The notes below the pieces were generated by a model. It was not told the origin of the DNA, searched no databases, and saw only the letters and a list, made by a program, of their open reading frames with translations. The position numbers and the translations under genes are program-made. From Myxococcota bacterium (GTDB taxonomy: Bacteria; Myxococcota_A; Polyangia; Fen-1088), in NCBI GenBank assembly GCA_025934105.1, contig JAICYS010000007.1:1-55473 (forward strand): a stretch of DNA of 55,473 nt, in the 5' to 3' direction. Positions 26,204-35,144 of the stretch are shown here, one piece after another; the stretch's first letter is position 1, and the number at the start of each line of letters is the position of its first letter.

Positions 26204-26656
26204 ATGAGCACCGAACCGCGCAGCCACTTCGTCTACGTCACCATCATCCGCACCACGCCGGCCAAGCTCTGGGAGGCGCTGACCCAGCCGGCCTTCATGC
26301 GCCAGTACTGGCTGGGCGCCGCCGTCGAGTGCGGCTGGAAGAAGGGGTCGCCCTGGAAGCTGGCCCACGCGGACGGCCGCATCACCGACACGGGCGAGCT
26401 CTTGGAGATCGATCCGCCGCGGCGAATGGTCATCCGCTGGCAGAACGAGTGGAAGCCCGAGTTGAAGGCCGAGGGGCCGAGCCGCTGCACGATGGAGCTG
26501 GAGCCGATGGGCCGCGCGGTGAAGCTGACCATCACCCACGAGATGGACCGACCCGGCTCCAGGCTCATCGACGCCGTCTCGGACGGCTGGCCGCTGGTCC
26601 TGTCGAACCTGAAGTCGCTGCTCGAGACCGGGGAGGCCGTCGTCCTCGAAAAATGA
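26204..26656 (+). CDS. SRPBCC (AHSA1-like) domain protein
   Basis: A 150-residue single-domain product with the START/Bet v 1-like fold: first strand FVYVTIIRTTPAKLWEALTQPAFMRQYW, then the strand pair GSPWKL and DTGELLEIDPPRRMVIRW, and a C-terminal helix DGWPLVLSNLKSLLETG. These proteins bind hydrophobic ligands or, as AHSA1, a chaperone; the ligand is unknown. GAGGAGA precedes the ATG. Pairing with an ArsR regulator is common for this family and suggests the regulator senses a ligand handled by this protein. Confidence 0.88.
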   Translation: MSTEPRSHFVYVTIIRTTPAKLWEALTQPAFMRQYWLGAAVECGWKKGSPWKLAHADGRITDTGELLEIDPPRRMVIRWQNEWKPELKAEGPSRCTMELEPMGRAVKLTITHEMDRPGSRLIDAVSDGWPLVLSNLKSLLETGEAVVLEK

Positions 26657-26702
26657 GCGCGCATCCCCTCAAGCTTTGCCGCGATGTGCCGACACCCAAC
26701 AT

Positions 26703-29700
26703 ATGTTCAAGCTCGCCGTCTGTTTCGCCGGAGCGCTGGTGTTGGTCGCGGGGTGTGGAGATTCATCACCTTCGGGGCACCCGGGGACGGGCGGCAGCGG
26801 CGGAGGGTCGGGCGGACATGGAGGGTCGGGCGCGCAGGGGATGGGCGGTCACCTGGGCACGGGCGGGCAGGGGCAGGCCGGGGGTGGCGGCTCCGCGCTG
26901 ACCGGCACCGGCGGGTCGGCCGGAGCCGCCGGAACGGGCGAACTGGGTGGAAGCGGGGGCGGGGCCGGAAATGATGGCGGGGCGGGAAGCGGGGGAGCGG
27001 GCGGCGCCGCCTCCTTCACCGTGGGCGGGACGGTGACCGGCCTGGTCGGCTCCGGCCTCACGCTTCAGGACGGGGCCGGCCATCAACTGTCGGTGACCGC
27101 CGCGGGCGCCTTCACGTTCGCCGACAAGCTGGCGGCCGGGAGCAGCGTGTCGGTCGGCGTGGCCCACCAGCCGTCATCTCCGACCCAGACCTGTACGGTG
27201 GCCGGCGGCACGTCGGCGTCCCTGGCGGCCGACCTGACCAGCGTGACCGTAGCCTGCACGACCAACAGCTACACCGTCGGCGGCACGGTCACGGGCCTCA
27301 CCGGCTCGGGCCTGGTGCTGCAGGACAACCTGGGCGACGACCTGGCGGTGACCGCCAGTGGCGCGTTCACCTTCGCCGCCCCGGTCTCGAGCGGCGCGGC
27401 CTATACGGTCAGCGTCAAGACGCAGCCGGTCAGCCCGGCCCAGACCTGCCATGTCTCGGGCGGGTCCGGAACCGTCGGCGCCGACAACGTGACCAGCGTG
27501 TCGATCAACTGCGCCGTCAGCACCTACGCGGTGGGCGGAACCATCAGCGGCCTGGTCGGGACCGGCCTGGTTCTGGAGAACAACGGCGGCGATGATCTCT
27601 CGGTCACCGGCAACGGGTCCTTCGCCTTCGCCACGCCGGTGCCGAGCGGGCAGGCCTTCGCGGTCACCGTCAAGACGCAGCCGGCCGCGCCGGCGCAGGT
27701 CTGCTCCGTCAGCCAGGGGACCGGCACGGTGGCCAACGCCAACGTCGCCTCGGTGGCGGTGGTCTGCGCCACCAACACCTACCCGGTCGCCGGCACGGTC
27801 AGCGGACTGGCGGGCGCCGGTCTGGTGCTGCAGGACAACCTGGGCGACAACCTGTCGGTCGCGGCGGACGGCACGTTCACCTTCGCGGCCCAGGTCGCCG
27901 ACGGAGCCGCCTACGGCGTGACGGTGCTGACGCAGCCGTCGTCGCCCAGCCAGACCTGCACCGTCACGAACGGCAGCGGCACCATCGCCGGCGCCGGCGT
28001 GTCGAACGTGGCCGTCCAGTGCGCGACCAACTCGTTCTCGGTGGGCGGTTCGGTGGTCGGCCTCCTCGGCTCCGGCCTGAAACTGCACAGCGGCAGCAAC
28101 GACCTGGCCATCACGCAGAACGGCGGGTTTGCCTTCCCGACGGCGGTGCTGAGCGGCGGCACGTTCGCGGTCACCATCTCGGCGCAGCCGGCCAACCCGG
28201 CCCAGACCTGCCAGGTGAGCGGCGGCAGCGGCAGCGTCGGCGCGGCGGCTGTCACGTCCATCACCGTCAACTGCGCCACCGACCAGTTCACGATCAGCGG
28301 CGCCGTCACCGGCTTGACCGGCAGCGGGCTGACCCTGTCGTTGAACAACGGGGCGACCACGCTGCCTGTCGGCAGCAACGGCATGTTCTCGTTCGCGAGC
28401 ACGTTGTCCGACGGGTCGGCGTACGCCGTGACGGTGGCCAGCCAGCCGAGCGGGCCGGCGCAGACCTGCGTGGTGAGCAGCGGCTCGGGCACCATCGCCG
28501 CCGCCAACGTGTCGGACGTGGCGGTGGACTGCACCACCAACAGCTACGCGGTGGGTGGAAGCGTCAGCGGCCTTTTGGGCATGGGGTTGACCCTTCGAAA
28601 CAACGGCGGTGACGACCTGACGGTCATGGCCGACGGGACGTTCGTGTTCCCCTCCAGCATCGCGAGCGGGCAGGACTACGCCGTGACGGTGGCGGCCCAG
28701 CCGGCCAACCCCTGGCAGACGTGCGCGGTCTCGGCCGGCTCGGGCACCGTGGCGGCCGGCGACGTCGCGAACGTCGCGGTCACCTGCACGACCAACAACT
28801 ACCGCATCGGGGGCACGGTGAGCGGCCTCTCCGGCGCGGTCACTCTGCAGAACGGGACGGACACGGTGGTGTTGAGCGCGAACGGACCGTTCGTGTTCAC
28901 GACGCCCCTCGCCAGCGGCGCCGCCTACGCGGTGACCGTCACCGGGCAACCGACCAACCCCGCCCAGACCTGCACGGTCGGCAACGGCGCGGGCCCGGTG
29001 GCCGGCGCGGACGTCACCTCGGTCGACGTCTCTTGCGCGACCAACACGTACCCCGTCGGCGGGCTGGTGAGCGGCCTGCTCGGGACCGGGCTGACCCTGC
29101 AGGACAACGGAGGCGACGACGTGGTCGTCGACGCGAACGGCACCTTCACGTTCCCGACCTCCGTCCCGAGCGGTGGCGCCTACGCCGTCACCATCAAGAC
29201 GCAGCCCAGCGGTCCCACGCAGACCTGCACCCTGGCCGGCGACACCGGATCGGTGGGCGCGTCGCCGGTGACCAGCATCAGCGTGAACTGCTCGACGAAC
29301 GCGTACGCGGTCGGCGGCACCGTGACCGGGTTGACCGGCGACGGGTTGGTGCTGCAGAACAACGGCGGCAGCGATCTGGCGCTGTCCGGCTCGGGGACGT
29401 TCGCGTTCCCGGGGACGCTGCTCAGCGGCGACGCGTACAGCGTGACGGTCAAGACCTCGCCCACCAACCCGTGGGAGACCTGCAGCGTGACCGGCGGCAG
29501 CGGCACGGTCGGCAACACGAACGTGTCGGTGCAGATCCGGTGTTCGCCGAACCACTACAACGTCTCCGTCAACGTGACGAACCTGGTCGGCTCGGGGCTG
29601 GTGTTGCAGGACAACGCCGGCGACAACCTGGCCATCGCGTCGAACGGCGTGTCCACCTTCGCGACCCCGGTGGCCAGCGGCCTGACCTACGCGGTCACCG

Positions 29701-30335
29701 TGTTCTCGCAGCCGGCCAATCCCTGGCAGACCTGCACGGTGACGTCGCCGGCCGGCACGGTCGCCGGGGGCGACGTGACCCTGGCGGTCGACTGCGCGAA
29801 CAACAAGTACGCGGTGGGCGGCAACATCTCCGGCCTGAACGGCAGCGGGTTGGTCCTGCAAGACAACGGCGGCGACAACCTGTCCGTCACCGCCAACGGC
29901 ACCTTCGTCTTCCCGACCAGCGTCGCCAGCGGCAGCCCCTACGCCGTGACCGTGTTGACGCCGCCCAGCTCGCCCACCCAGAACTGCGTCGTCACCAACG
30001 GCTCCGGCACCATGGGTGGGCTGGCGGTCTCGAGCGTCTCGATCGCCTGCTCGAACGTGGTCGTCTGCGGGACGGCCGGCGAGGGCAGCGTCGTGACCGT
30101 GAGCTGCCCGACCGGACAGAAGATCATGGCCATCGATTTCGCCAGCTACGGCACCCCCAACGGAAGCTGCGGCAACTTCACGATCGGCACGTGCAACGCC
30201 ACCACCAGCACGCCGGACGTGACCGCGAGCTGCGTCGGCTTCAATTCGTGCTCGGTCAGCGCCAGCAACGGGACCTTCACGGATCCCTGCGTGGGCACCG
30301 TCAAGCGGCTCTACGTCCAGGCCGAGTGCCAGTGA
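26703..30335 (+). CDS. Giant repeat lipoprotein with C-terminal SUEL-type lectin domain
   Basis: A 1210-residue surface lipoprotein. The signal ends in LVAGC, and a Gly/Ser/Ala linker spans about residues 20-104. Twelve tandem beta-rich repeats of about 84 residues follow (105-1116), each opening like VGGTVTGLxGSGLxLQ and closing with a TQTC element and a final VxC, so each unit has two Cys likely to form a disulfide. The last 90 residues match SUEL/rhamnose-binding lectins: IDFASYGTPNGSC near the start, CVGFNSCSV, and FTDPCVGTVKRLYVQAEC at the end. A long stalk displaying a galactose/rhamnose-binding head is the natural reading. The ATG at 26703 is chosen to start the signal peptide. Confidence 0.88.
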   Translation: MFKLAVCFAGALVLVAGCGDSSPSGHPGTGGSGGGSGGHGGSGAQGMGGHLGTGGQGQAGGGGSALTGTGGSAGAAGTGELGGSGGGAGNDGGAGSGGAGGAASFTVGGTVTGLVGSGLTLQDGAGHQLSVTAAGAFTFADKLAAGSSVSVGVAHQPSSPTQTCTVAGGTSASLAADLTSVTVACTTNSYTVGGTVTGLTGSGLVLQDNLGDDLAVTASGAFTFAAPVSSGAAYTVSVKTQPVSPAQTCHVSGGSGTVGADNVTSVSINCAVSTYAVGGTISGLVGTGLVLENNGGDDLSVTGNGSFAFATPVPSGQAFAVTVKTQPAAPAQVCSVSQGTGTVANANVASVAVVCATNTYPVAGTVSGLAGAGLVLQDNLGDNLSVAADGTFTFAAQVADGAAYGVTVLTQPSSPSQTCTVTNGSGTIAGAGVSNVAVQCATNSFSVGGSVVGLLGSGLKLHSGSNDLAITQNGGFAFPTAVLSGGTFAVTISAQPANPAQTCQVSGGSGSVGAAAVTSITVNCATDQFTISGAVTGLTGSGLTLSLNNGATTLPVGSNGMFSFASTLSDGSAYAVTVASQPSGPAQTCVVSSGSGTIAAANVSDVAVDCTTNSYAVGGSVSGLLGMGLTLRNNGGDDLTVMADGTFVFPSSIASGQDYAVTVAAQPANPWQTCAVSAGSGTVAAGDVANVAVTCTTNNYRIGGTVSGLSGAVTLQNGTDTVVLSANGPFVFTTPLASGAAYAVTVTGQPTNPAQTCTVGNGAGPVAGADVTSVDVSCATNTYPVGGLVSGLLGTGLTLQDNGGDDVVVDANGTFTFPTSVPSGGAYAVTIKTQPSGPTQTCTLAGDTGSVGASPVTSISVNCSTNAYAVGGTVTGLTGDGLVLQNNGGSDLALSGSGTFAFPGTLLSGDAYSVTVKTSPTNPWETCSVTGGSGTVGNTNVSVQIRCSPNHYNVSVNVTNLVGSGLVLQDNAGDNLAIASNGVSTFATPVASGLTYAVTVFSQPANPWQTCTVTSPAGTVAGGDVTLAVDCANNKYAVGGNISGLNGSGLVLQDNGGDNLSVTANGTFVFPTSVASGSPYAVTVLTPPSSPTQNCVVTNGSGTMGGLAVSSVSIACSNVVVCGTAGEGSVVTVSCPTGQKIMAIDFASYGTPNGSCGNFTIGTCNATTSTPDVTASCVGFNSCSVSASNGTFTDPCVGTVKRLYVQAECQ
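27015..30050 (+). repeat. Twelve in-frame tandem repeats of about 253 bp
   Basis: The repeats lie inside the lectin-capped lipoprotein gene. The eighth unit is shorter because it lacks the GxGL element, and the eleventh has the most divergent opening (NVSVNVTNLVG). Units differ enough to suggest old duplication with later drift rather than recent expansion. Confidence 0.85.
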
Positions 30336-30483
30336 CGGGCGGCGGCCGGCTCAGCCGCGCGGAGTGAAATAGGCGTCGAACGTCATCGCGCCGGTCGCGC
30401 CGTCGGTGCGCAGCGGCAAGAGGTCGGGCAGCGCTTCGAAGGCCGCCAGCCAGCGGGTCACCGCCGGATACGGCCGCCGGTCC

Positions 30484-30504
30484 ACCCTTTCAGGGTTCCT
30501 GTTC
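30484..30504 (+). repeat. 21-bp direct repeat, copy 1
   Basis: It begins ACCCTTTCAGGG and matches the copy at 30561-30581 at 20 of 21 positions. Each copy contains a short self-complementary core (ACCCT/AGGGT). The two flank 56 bp in the chimeric 3' part of the lipoprotein pseudogene. Confidence 0.8.
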
Positions 30505-30560
30505 TGATCCTCGACGGAGCTGGACTTTGCCGAGCGGAGTCGTCGCGGGAGGTCCAGGGA

Positions 30561-30581
30561 ACCCTTTGAGGGTTCCTGTTC
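30561..30581 (+). repeat. 21-bp direct repeat, copy 2
   Basis: Second copy, differing from the first by C to G at position 9. With flanking bases it forms a stem of GGAACCC and GGGTTCC around five bases. Confidence 0.8.
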
Positions 30582-31165
30582 GGGGCAGCCGCTCTGGGTC
30601 ACGCAACCGGGAACGCATGCCTTGCCGGTCGGACACGAGCACGGAACCGTCTCGCAGATCGAGGGGGCGGATGCGTCGGCCAGGCAGTCGGCGTCGGTGT
30701 CGCAAGGGTGCTGTACGTCCAGGCACGCGCCGCCGCACACCTCGGTCCCGGGGGCCGCACAGATCGCGCCGCTGCAATCCATCGAGCCCCAGCCGCGGCC
30801 GTGGGCGCCGCCGGCTCCGCCGCGCCCTTTGTTCCCGCCCGCGCCGCCGTGACCACCGGTTCCCGCCTGACCGCCGGCTCCGGCGGCACCGGTTGCTGCG
30901 CGGCCTCCAGCACCGCCGGTTCCGGTTCCCGGCGTGCCGCCGGTGCGGTCCCGCCGGTGCCGAGGCCTCCCGTTCCGCCGCCGCCGGACCCGCCGTGGCC
31001 CCCCAAGGTCGAAACCGACCCACACCCGAGGGCCACGGACACCGCGAACCCGATGACGCGGGCGGCGCGATTCGACATGGCGGTCGAGACCGCCAGATTC
31101 GATCCGCCCCCGCTCGCGCCTCGCGGCCGCCGTCGGCAACCTGAGACTCGCCCCCGCCATCCCGG

Positions 31166-32218
31166 TCAGCGTGAGAGCGCGGGCAGCAGCAGCGCGCCGG
31201 CCGCGGTCGCCGTCCCCACCGGGACCTCGCCGAGCGCCGTCAGAAAATCCCCCGCCGTCCGCTGAAACGCCAGCAGGACCGGCGCGCCGCCGTGCACGCC
31301 CTGCAGCACCACCAGCCCTTGCCGCATGTCGAGGTCGAACACGGATTCACCCGGCAGGCTGGCCGCGGCCCCGGTGTAGCTGACGAGGCCGTCGCTGCCC
31401 GCCCGGCCGCACGAGACGGTCATGCTGCCCGGGTTCGCGACACACACCTCGCCGGCGTCGTTCGAGGCCCAGCAGGCGGCGACCTCCTTGGTGGCGACGC
31501 GCTGGACCTGGGCGCGCCCCTCGGCGACGGCGATCTCGGACTGGTTGGCGTTGCTGGCCAGGTGCGCGATGGGCGCCACCACCAGCCGGTCGAGCCCGGT
31601 GATCCCCACGATCACGCCGGGCGAGACACCCGCCACCGGCGCCGCCGGGCCCAGGCTCCCGTCATCGGCCAGCGGGAACGCCTCCAGCGAACCGCTCTTC
31701 TCCGAAACGTACGCGAAGCGCCGGGTCAGGGTCACCGCCGCCGCCGAGCCGTCGCCCACCAGCAGCGGTTGCGCGCTGGCGGCTGTCGTCTGCCCGTGCG
31801 CATAGAAGCGCAGCCGCTTGCCGGTCAGCACGTACGCGCCCCGCTCGCCGAGCGCGCCCGACAGCGACCCTTCGCCGTCGGTGTCGAGGACCAGCGGGTT
31901 CACCAGGAACCCGTGCCCGACGCGAAACAGGATGGCGCCTTCGGCTTGATTCGTCACCAGCACGCGGTCGTCGCGCCGGGCCAGGCTGCCAGCGATCGCG
32001 CCGGCGCCCGACACCGTCGGGCCGAGCGGCAGGCTCTGCGTCGGAGCACCCGAGCGCAGATCCTTGCAGATCAACGTTCCCGGCTGCCCGGCCGCCGCCG
32101 ACCCCAGCGAGCAGACCTGAGCATCGGCCCCGGGCTGCGCGTGCGACGTTCCAGCCAGGGCCCCGGCCCAAAGCCCGGATCCCACCACCAGTGACGCGAG
32201 TGAACGCCTGAATGACAT
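31166..32218 (-). CDS. Exported beta-propeller-like protein
   Basis: A 350-residue product with a signal peptide (cleavage near SHA-Q, about residue 27). Repeated four-strand units of about 45 residues contain patterns such as GFLVNPLVLDTDGEG, RFAYVSEKSGSLEAFPLADDGSLGP and GLVVLQGVHGG. This resembles lactonase/YncE-type seven-bladed propellers, but I cannot name a ligand or activity. GGAGGA lies close before the ATG. The gene is followed on the same strand by the frameshifted lipoprotein gene, about 90 bp away. Confidence 0.65.
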   Translation of the reverse strand: MSFRRSLASLVVGSGLWAGALAGTSHAQPGADAQVCSLGSAAAGQPGTLICKDLRSGAPTQSLPLGPTVSGAGAIAGSLARRDDRVLVTNQAEGAILFRVGHGFLVNPLVLDTDGEGSLSGALGERGAYVLTGKRLRFYAHGQTTAASAQPLLVGDGSAAAVTLTRRFAYVSEKSGSLEAFPLADDGSLGPAAPVAGVSPGVIVGITGLDRLVVAPIAHLASNANQSEIAVAEGRAQVQRVATKEVAACWASNDAGEVCVANPGSMTVSCGRAGSDGLVSYTGAAASLPGESVFDLDMRQGLVVLQGVHGGAPVLLAFQRTAGDFLTALGEVPVGTATAAGALLLPALSR

Positions 32219-32333
32219 CGTTGTCCTCCGCTTCCAAGAGATTCGCGCCCGGAGCCATTCCGGGCGCCCGCGTTCACTACGCCGCCCGCGCGCGCCGGTT
32301 ACGCGCGGCGCATGGCCATGTCAGACTGCGCGC

Positions 32334-32897
32334 ATGCGCATCCTGATCTTCGGCGCCACGGGGGTGCTGGGGCGCGCCACCGTCCCGCACCTGCAGGGGC
32401 ACGCCGTCGCCGGCACCACCCGCGCGCCGGGCAAGCTGCCGGCGCTGGCGGCGCTGGGGGTCGACGGAATCGTCTGCGACGCCTACGATCGGGCCGCCGT
32501 CGATCAGGCGGCGCGGGCGTTTCGTCCCGACGTCGTCGTGAACTTCTTGACCGATCTGGCGGGCGGCCCGGGCCCCGGCAACGCTCGGATCCGGCGCGAG
32601 GCGGCGCCGAACGTGACGGCCGCGGCGCGCGCCGCCGGGGCGCGCCGCCTGGTGGTCGAGAGCATCGCGTTTCCGACCGCGCCGGAGTCGCAGGCCGCGG
32701 TCGCGGCGCTGGAGCAGGACGCCGAGGGCTCCGGCCTGGCGACGCTGATCGTGCGATTCGGCCGGCTCTGGGGACCCGGAACCTGGTCCGCCGGCCGCGC
32801 GGCGGCGCCGGCCATCGAAATTGCCGAAGCCGGACGCCGGGCCGCGCCCCTCATCACCGGCGCGTCGACGGGGGTCGTGCTGCTGGCCGACGACTGA
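32334..32897 (+). CDS. NAD-dependent epimerase/dehydratase-like protein
   Basis: A 187-residue Rossmann protein opening with MRILIFGATGVLGRA, the G-x-x-G-x-x-G dinucleotide site, then VVVNFLTDL and a later strand RLVVESIAFP. It is shorter than usual atypical SDR proteins (about 300 residues): it stops after ITGASTGVVLLADD, so the C-terminal substrate-binding part is missing or the gene is truncated. The Y-x-x-x-K motif is not seen. The methyltransferase gene follows 14 bases downstream on the same strand. Confidence 0.65.
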   Translation: MRILIFGATGVLGRATVPHLQGHAVAGTTRAPGKLPALAALGVDGIVCDAYDRAAVDQAARAFRPDVVVNFLTDLAGGPGPGNARIRREAAPNVTAAARAAGARRLVVESIAFPTAPESQAAVAALEQDAEGSGLATLIVRFGRLWGPGTWSAGRAAAPAIEIAEAGRRAAPLITGASTGVVLLADD

Positions 32898-32911
32898 CGC
32901 GAGGTGTGTTC

Positions 32912-33712
32912 ATGAGCAACGGCGAGATCGCATTCAACGACGGGGCGGCTTACGAACGCTACATGGGCCGCTGGAGCCGGCTGGCCGGCCAAGCGTTCCT
33001 GGACTGGCTGGCGCCGGCGCCGGGCCTGCGCTGGCTGGACGTGGGGTGCGGCAACGGCGCGTTCACCGAGCTGCTCGTCGAACGTTGCGCGCCGGGCGCG
33101 ATTCACGGCGTCGATCCCTCGGAGGCGCAACTGGCGTTCGCGCGGACGCGGCCGGCGCTGCGGTCCGCCGACTTGCGCCGGGGCGACGCCCTGGCGTTGC
33201 CGTTTGCCGACGGATCGCTGGACGCCGCCGTCATGCCGCTGGTGATCTTCTTCGTTCCCGAGCCGGCGCGCGGCGTGGCTGAAATGGCGCGCGTGGTCGC
33301 GCCCGACGGGGGGATCGCCTGCGCCTATGCCTGGGACATGCTGGGCGGTGGCTTCCCTTACGCCGTCCTGCAAGCCGAGCTGAAGGCCGGTGGTGTGCGG
33401 GTCCCGAAGCCGCCCCACCCGGAAGTGTCCGACGTCGCCGTCCTGCGCGGCCTCTGGGCGCGGGCGGGGCTGGACGGCATCGAAACGCAGGTGTTCACCG
33501 TGGCGCGGGCTTTCTCCGGCTTCGACGACTACTGGCAGACCGTGCTCGGCGCGCCCAGCGCCGGTCACCTGCTGGCCGCGCTGACGGCCGCCGACCGGGC
33601 GGCCCTGGAGGCCCGGCTGCGCGCGCGTCTTCCGGGCGCGGGCGCCGGGCCGTTCACGCTCGAGGCCCGCTGCCACGCCGTCAAGGGCGTTCGACGGCGG
33701 CCCGCGCGCTGA
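32912..33712 (+). CDS. Class I SAM-dependent methyltransferase
   Basis: A 266-residue product with the Rossmann-like SAM fold: motif I LRWLDVGCGNGAFTELL, motif II acidic residue in HGVDPSEAQL, then RGDALALPFADGSLDAAV and a post-motif strand VMPLVIFFVPEPARGVAEMARV. It resembles Methyltransf_11 proteins acting on small molecules. The N terminus YERYMGRWSR is common in this subfamily. GAGGTG precedes the ATG. Substrate unknown; likely co-transcribed with the truncated epimerase-like gene. Confidence 0.88.
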   Translation: MSNGEIAFNDGAAYERYMGRWSRLAGQAFLDWLAPAPGLRWLDVGCGNGAFTELLVERCAPGAIHGVDPSEAQLAFARTRPALRSADLRRGDALALPFADGSLDAAVMPLVIFFVPEPARGVAEMARVVAPDGGIACAYAWDMLGGGFPYAVLQAELKAGGVRVPKPPHPEVSDVAVLRGLWARAGLDGIETQVFTVARAFSGFDDYWQTVLGAPSAGHLLAALTAADRAALEARLRARLPGAGAGPFTLEARCHAVKGVRRRPAR

Positions 33713-33902
33713 CCGCAGTCGCGTCGGGATCCGGCGCGTTCCGCGGCGCCGAACACCTGGCCCCTGATCTCGGTCGCTTCGGCGGACGCGAGCAGGCGCT
33801 CGCGGACGTTCGGGTTCCCCGCGGCGCCCCGCCCGGTGGGCGCGGCCCGCGCGTTGCGCGAGCCTGGGGCGCGCGGGGAGGGCGCCCGTGTCGGCCCCGC
33901 GA

Positions 33903-35030
33903 TCAAAACTGCGTGAAGAAGCTCCAGAGGGTCGGGCCGGAGTTGGGCGCCGGCTGGTGGTCGGCGTTGTACTCGCACCAGGTCACGGGGTAGCCGGGCA
34001 TGCAGCCCTGGTAGTCGACGCAGGTGCAGGGCTGGTAGCTGGACGCGATCCCGTCGCACCAGCTGGGCGACGACGGGACCGTCTGCGAGCTGCACCCGTT
34101 GCGCTTGACGAAGATGTCGCGCGCCGTCCGGCCGCCCGAGATGTCGACCACCGAGTCGTGGGTGCCGTGGAACCCCATGTAGGCGACCGGTTGGGTGCCG
34201 GCCAAGCAGCCGCTCACCGTCGAGTTGCCGGCCATGGGGGCGACGGCGCGCGCCAGGCCGGCGCACCCGACCGCGTTCGACATCATGCCGCCGAAGCTGA
34301 ACCCGGCCGAAAAGATCCGGTTCTGGTCGATGCACATCTGCGATTTGAAGAGAGCCAGCATCGCCTGCAGGAACGCGATGTCCTGCCCGTTCGTGTTCCC
34401 CCACCCGAGGCCCATCCCGCCGAAGTCCAGGCCCTCGGGCGCGACCAGGATGGCCTGGTTGCTGGACGAGCCTTTCAACCCATAATACCCGCTGTTGCCG
34501 GTTCCGGCGGTCTGCTGGGCCGAGCCGCCCCACGGGTGCCAGGCGAAGATCAGCAGGTAGGGATGGTTCGGGTCGTAGTTGCTGGGCACCGACAGGATGT
34601 ACTCGCGGGTCATGCCGGAGACGTCGATGCTGTAGCGCATGCTGGCCGGCGGGCTCTGGCCGCAGCCGGTGCTGGGCGACGCTCCGCCGGTCGCTCCGCC
34701 GCCCGAGCTGCCGCCCTTGGCGCCGCTGGTCCCGGTCGCGTCGCCGGTTCCGGATCGCCCGGCCACGCCGCCGTGGCCCGCGCCGGAGTTGCCGCCTGGC
34801 GCCGGCCCGGCTCCGCCGGCGCCCGGCGTTCCGCCGCGCCCGCCGGCGGACGTGCCGCCGGTGGCGGTGGCGCCGCCGCTGCCGATCGAGCCGACGCTGC
34901 CGCCCGTCGCCAGCGCCCCGCCGGTTCCCGACGGGCTGGACGACCCCGAGCCGCACCCGGTCGCCAATGTCGCGCTCGCTGCTCCGACGATCGCCAGCCA
35001 ACGAGCCGCCTGCCAGCCGAAACGCTTCAT
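33903..35030 (-). CDS. CE1/LpqC-type esterase lipoprotein
   Basis: A 375-residue product: a signal ending in LATGCGSG, a Gly/Thr linker (about residues 28-120), then an esterase domain. The domain has REYILSVPSNYDPNHPYLLIFAWHPWGG, nucleophile elbow FSAGFSFGGMMS, the Asp in GFHGTHDSVVDI and a His near the C terminus in NADHQPAP. This layout matches polyhydroxybutyrate-depolymerase/feruloyl-esterase (LpqC, CE1-like) proteins. Several Cys near the end probably form disulfides. GAGGAGGG precedes the ATG. With the GH6 enzyme it suggests attack on plant or polymer material; exact substrate unknown. Confidence 0.85.
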   Translation of the reverse strand: MKRFGWQAARWLAIVGAASATLATGCGSGSSSPSGTGGALATGGSVGSIGSGGATATGGTSAGGRGGTPGAGGAGPAPGGNSGAGHGGVAGRSGTGDATGTSGAKGGSSGGGATGGASPSTGCGQSPPASMRYSIDVSGMTREYILSVPSNYDPNHPYLLIFAWHPWGGSAQQTAGTGNSGYYGLKGSSSNQAILVAPEGLDFGGMGLGWGNTNGQDIAFLQAMLALFKSQMCIDQNRIFSAGFSFGGMMSNAVGCAGLARAVAPMAGNSTVSGCLAGTQPVAYMGFHGTHDSVVDISGGRTARDIFVKRNGCSSQTVPSSPSWCDGIASSYQPCTCVDYQGCMPGYPVTWCEYNADHQPAPNSGPTLWSFFTQF

Positions 35031-35144
35031 CGTGCCCTCCTCGCGCGGATCCGGCGGGATCCGCGCTTTCGCGCCTTCGGGCGATCATGCACCGCGCGGC
35101 GTTCGCGGCAATAGGCCGATCGGCCCTGGCGGCGGGCGGCCGCC

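Larger units (their letters stand above)
30351..31078 (-). pseudogene. Frameshifted Gly-rich/Cys-rich lipoprotein gene with chimeric 3' end
   Basis: The start at 31078 gives a signal peptide with AVSVALGCGS and a Gly linker, but the frame is lost after GTGGTA. A one-base deletion near 30945 (a GCN codon reduced to GC) explains it: the next frame continues the linker and runs into a Cys-rich domain with MDCSGAIC, CDTDADC and CPTGKAC. After CPEQEP the frame enters a segment between two 21-bp direct repeats, then 44 residues (RPYPAVTRWLAAFEALP and onward) that look like the C-terminal helix of a glutathione S-transferase. So the gene appears both frameshifted and fused to foreign sequence. A sequencing error at the linker is the alternative for the frameshift only. 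Confidence 0.6.

Noticed and set aside
27174..29861. 895-codon minus-strand frame opposite the lectin lipoprotein
   Set aside because: It mirrors the repeats on the other strand and is dominated by Arg, Gly and His; the plus-strand protein has signal, repeats and a lectin domain.
26703..30335. CRISPR array or DNA-level satellite in the repeat region
   Set aside because: The repeats are in frame, about 253 bp long, degenerate, and encode a regular beta-rich protein module.
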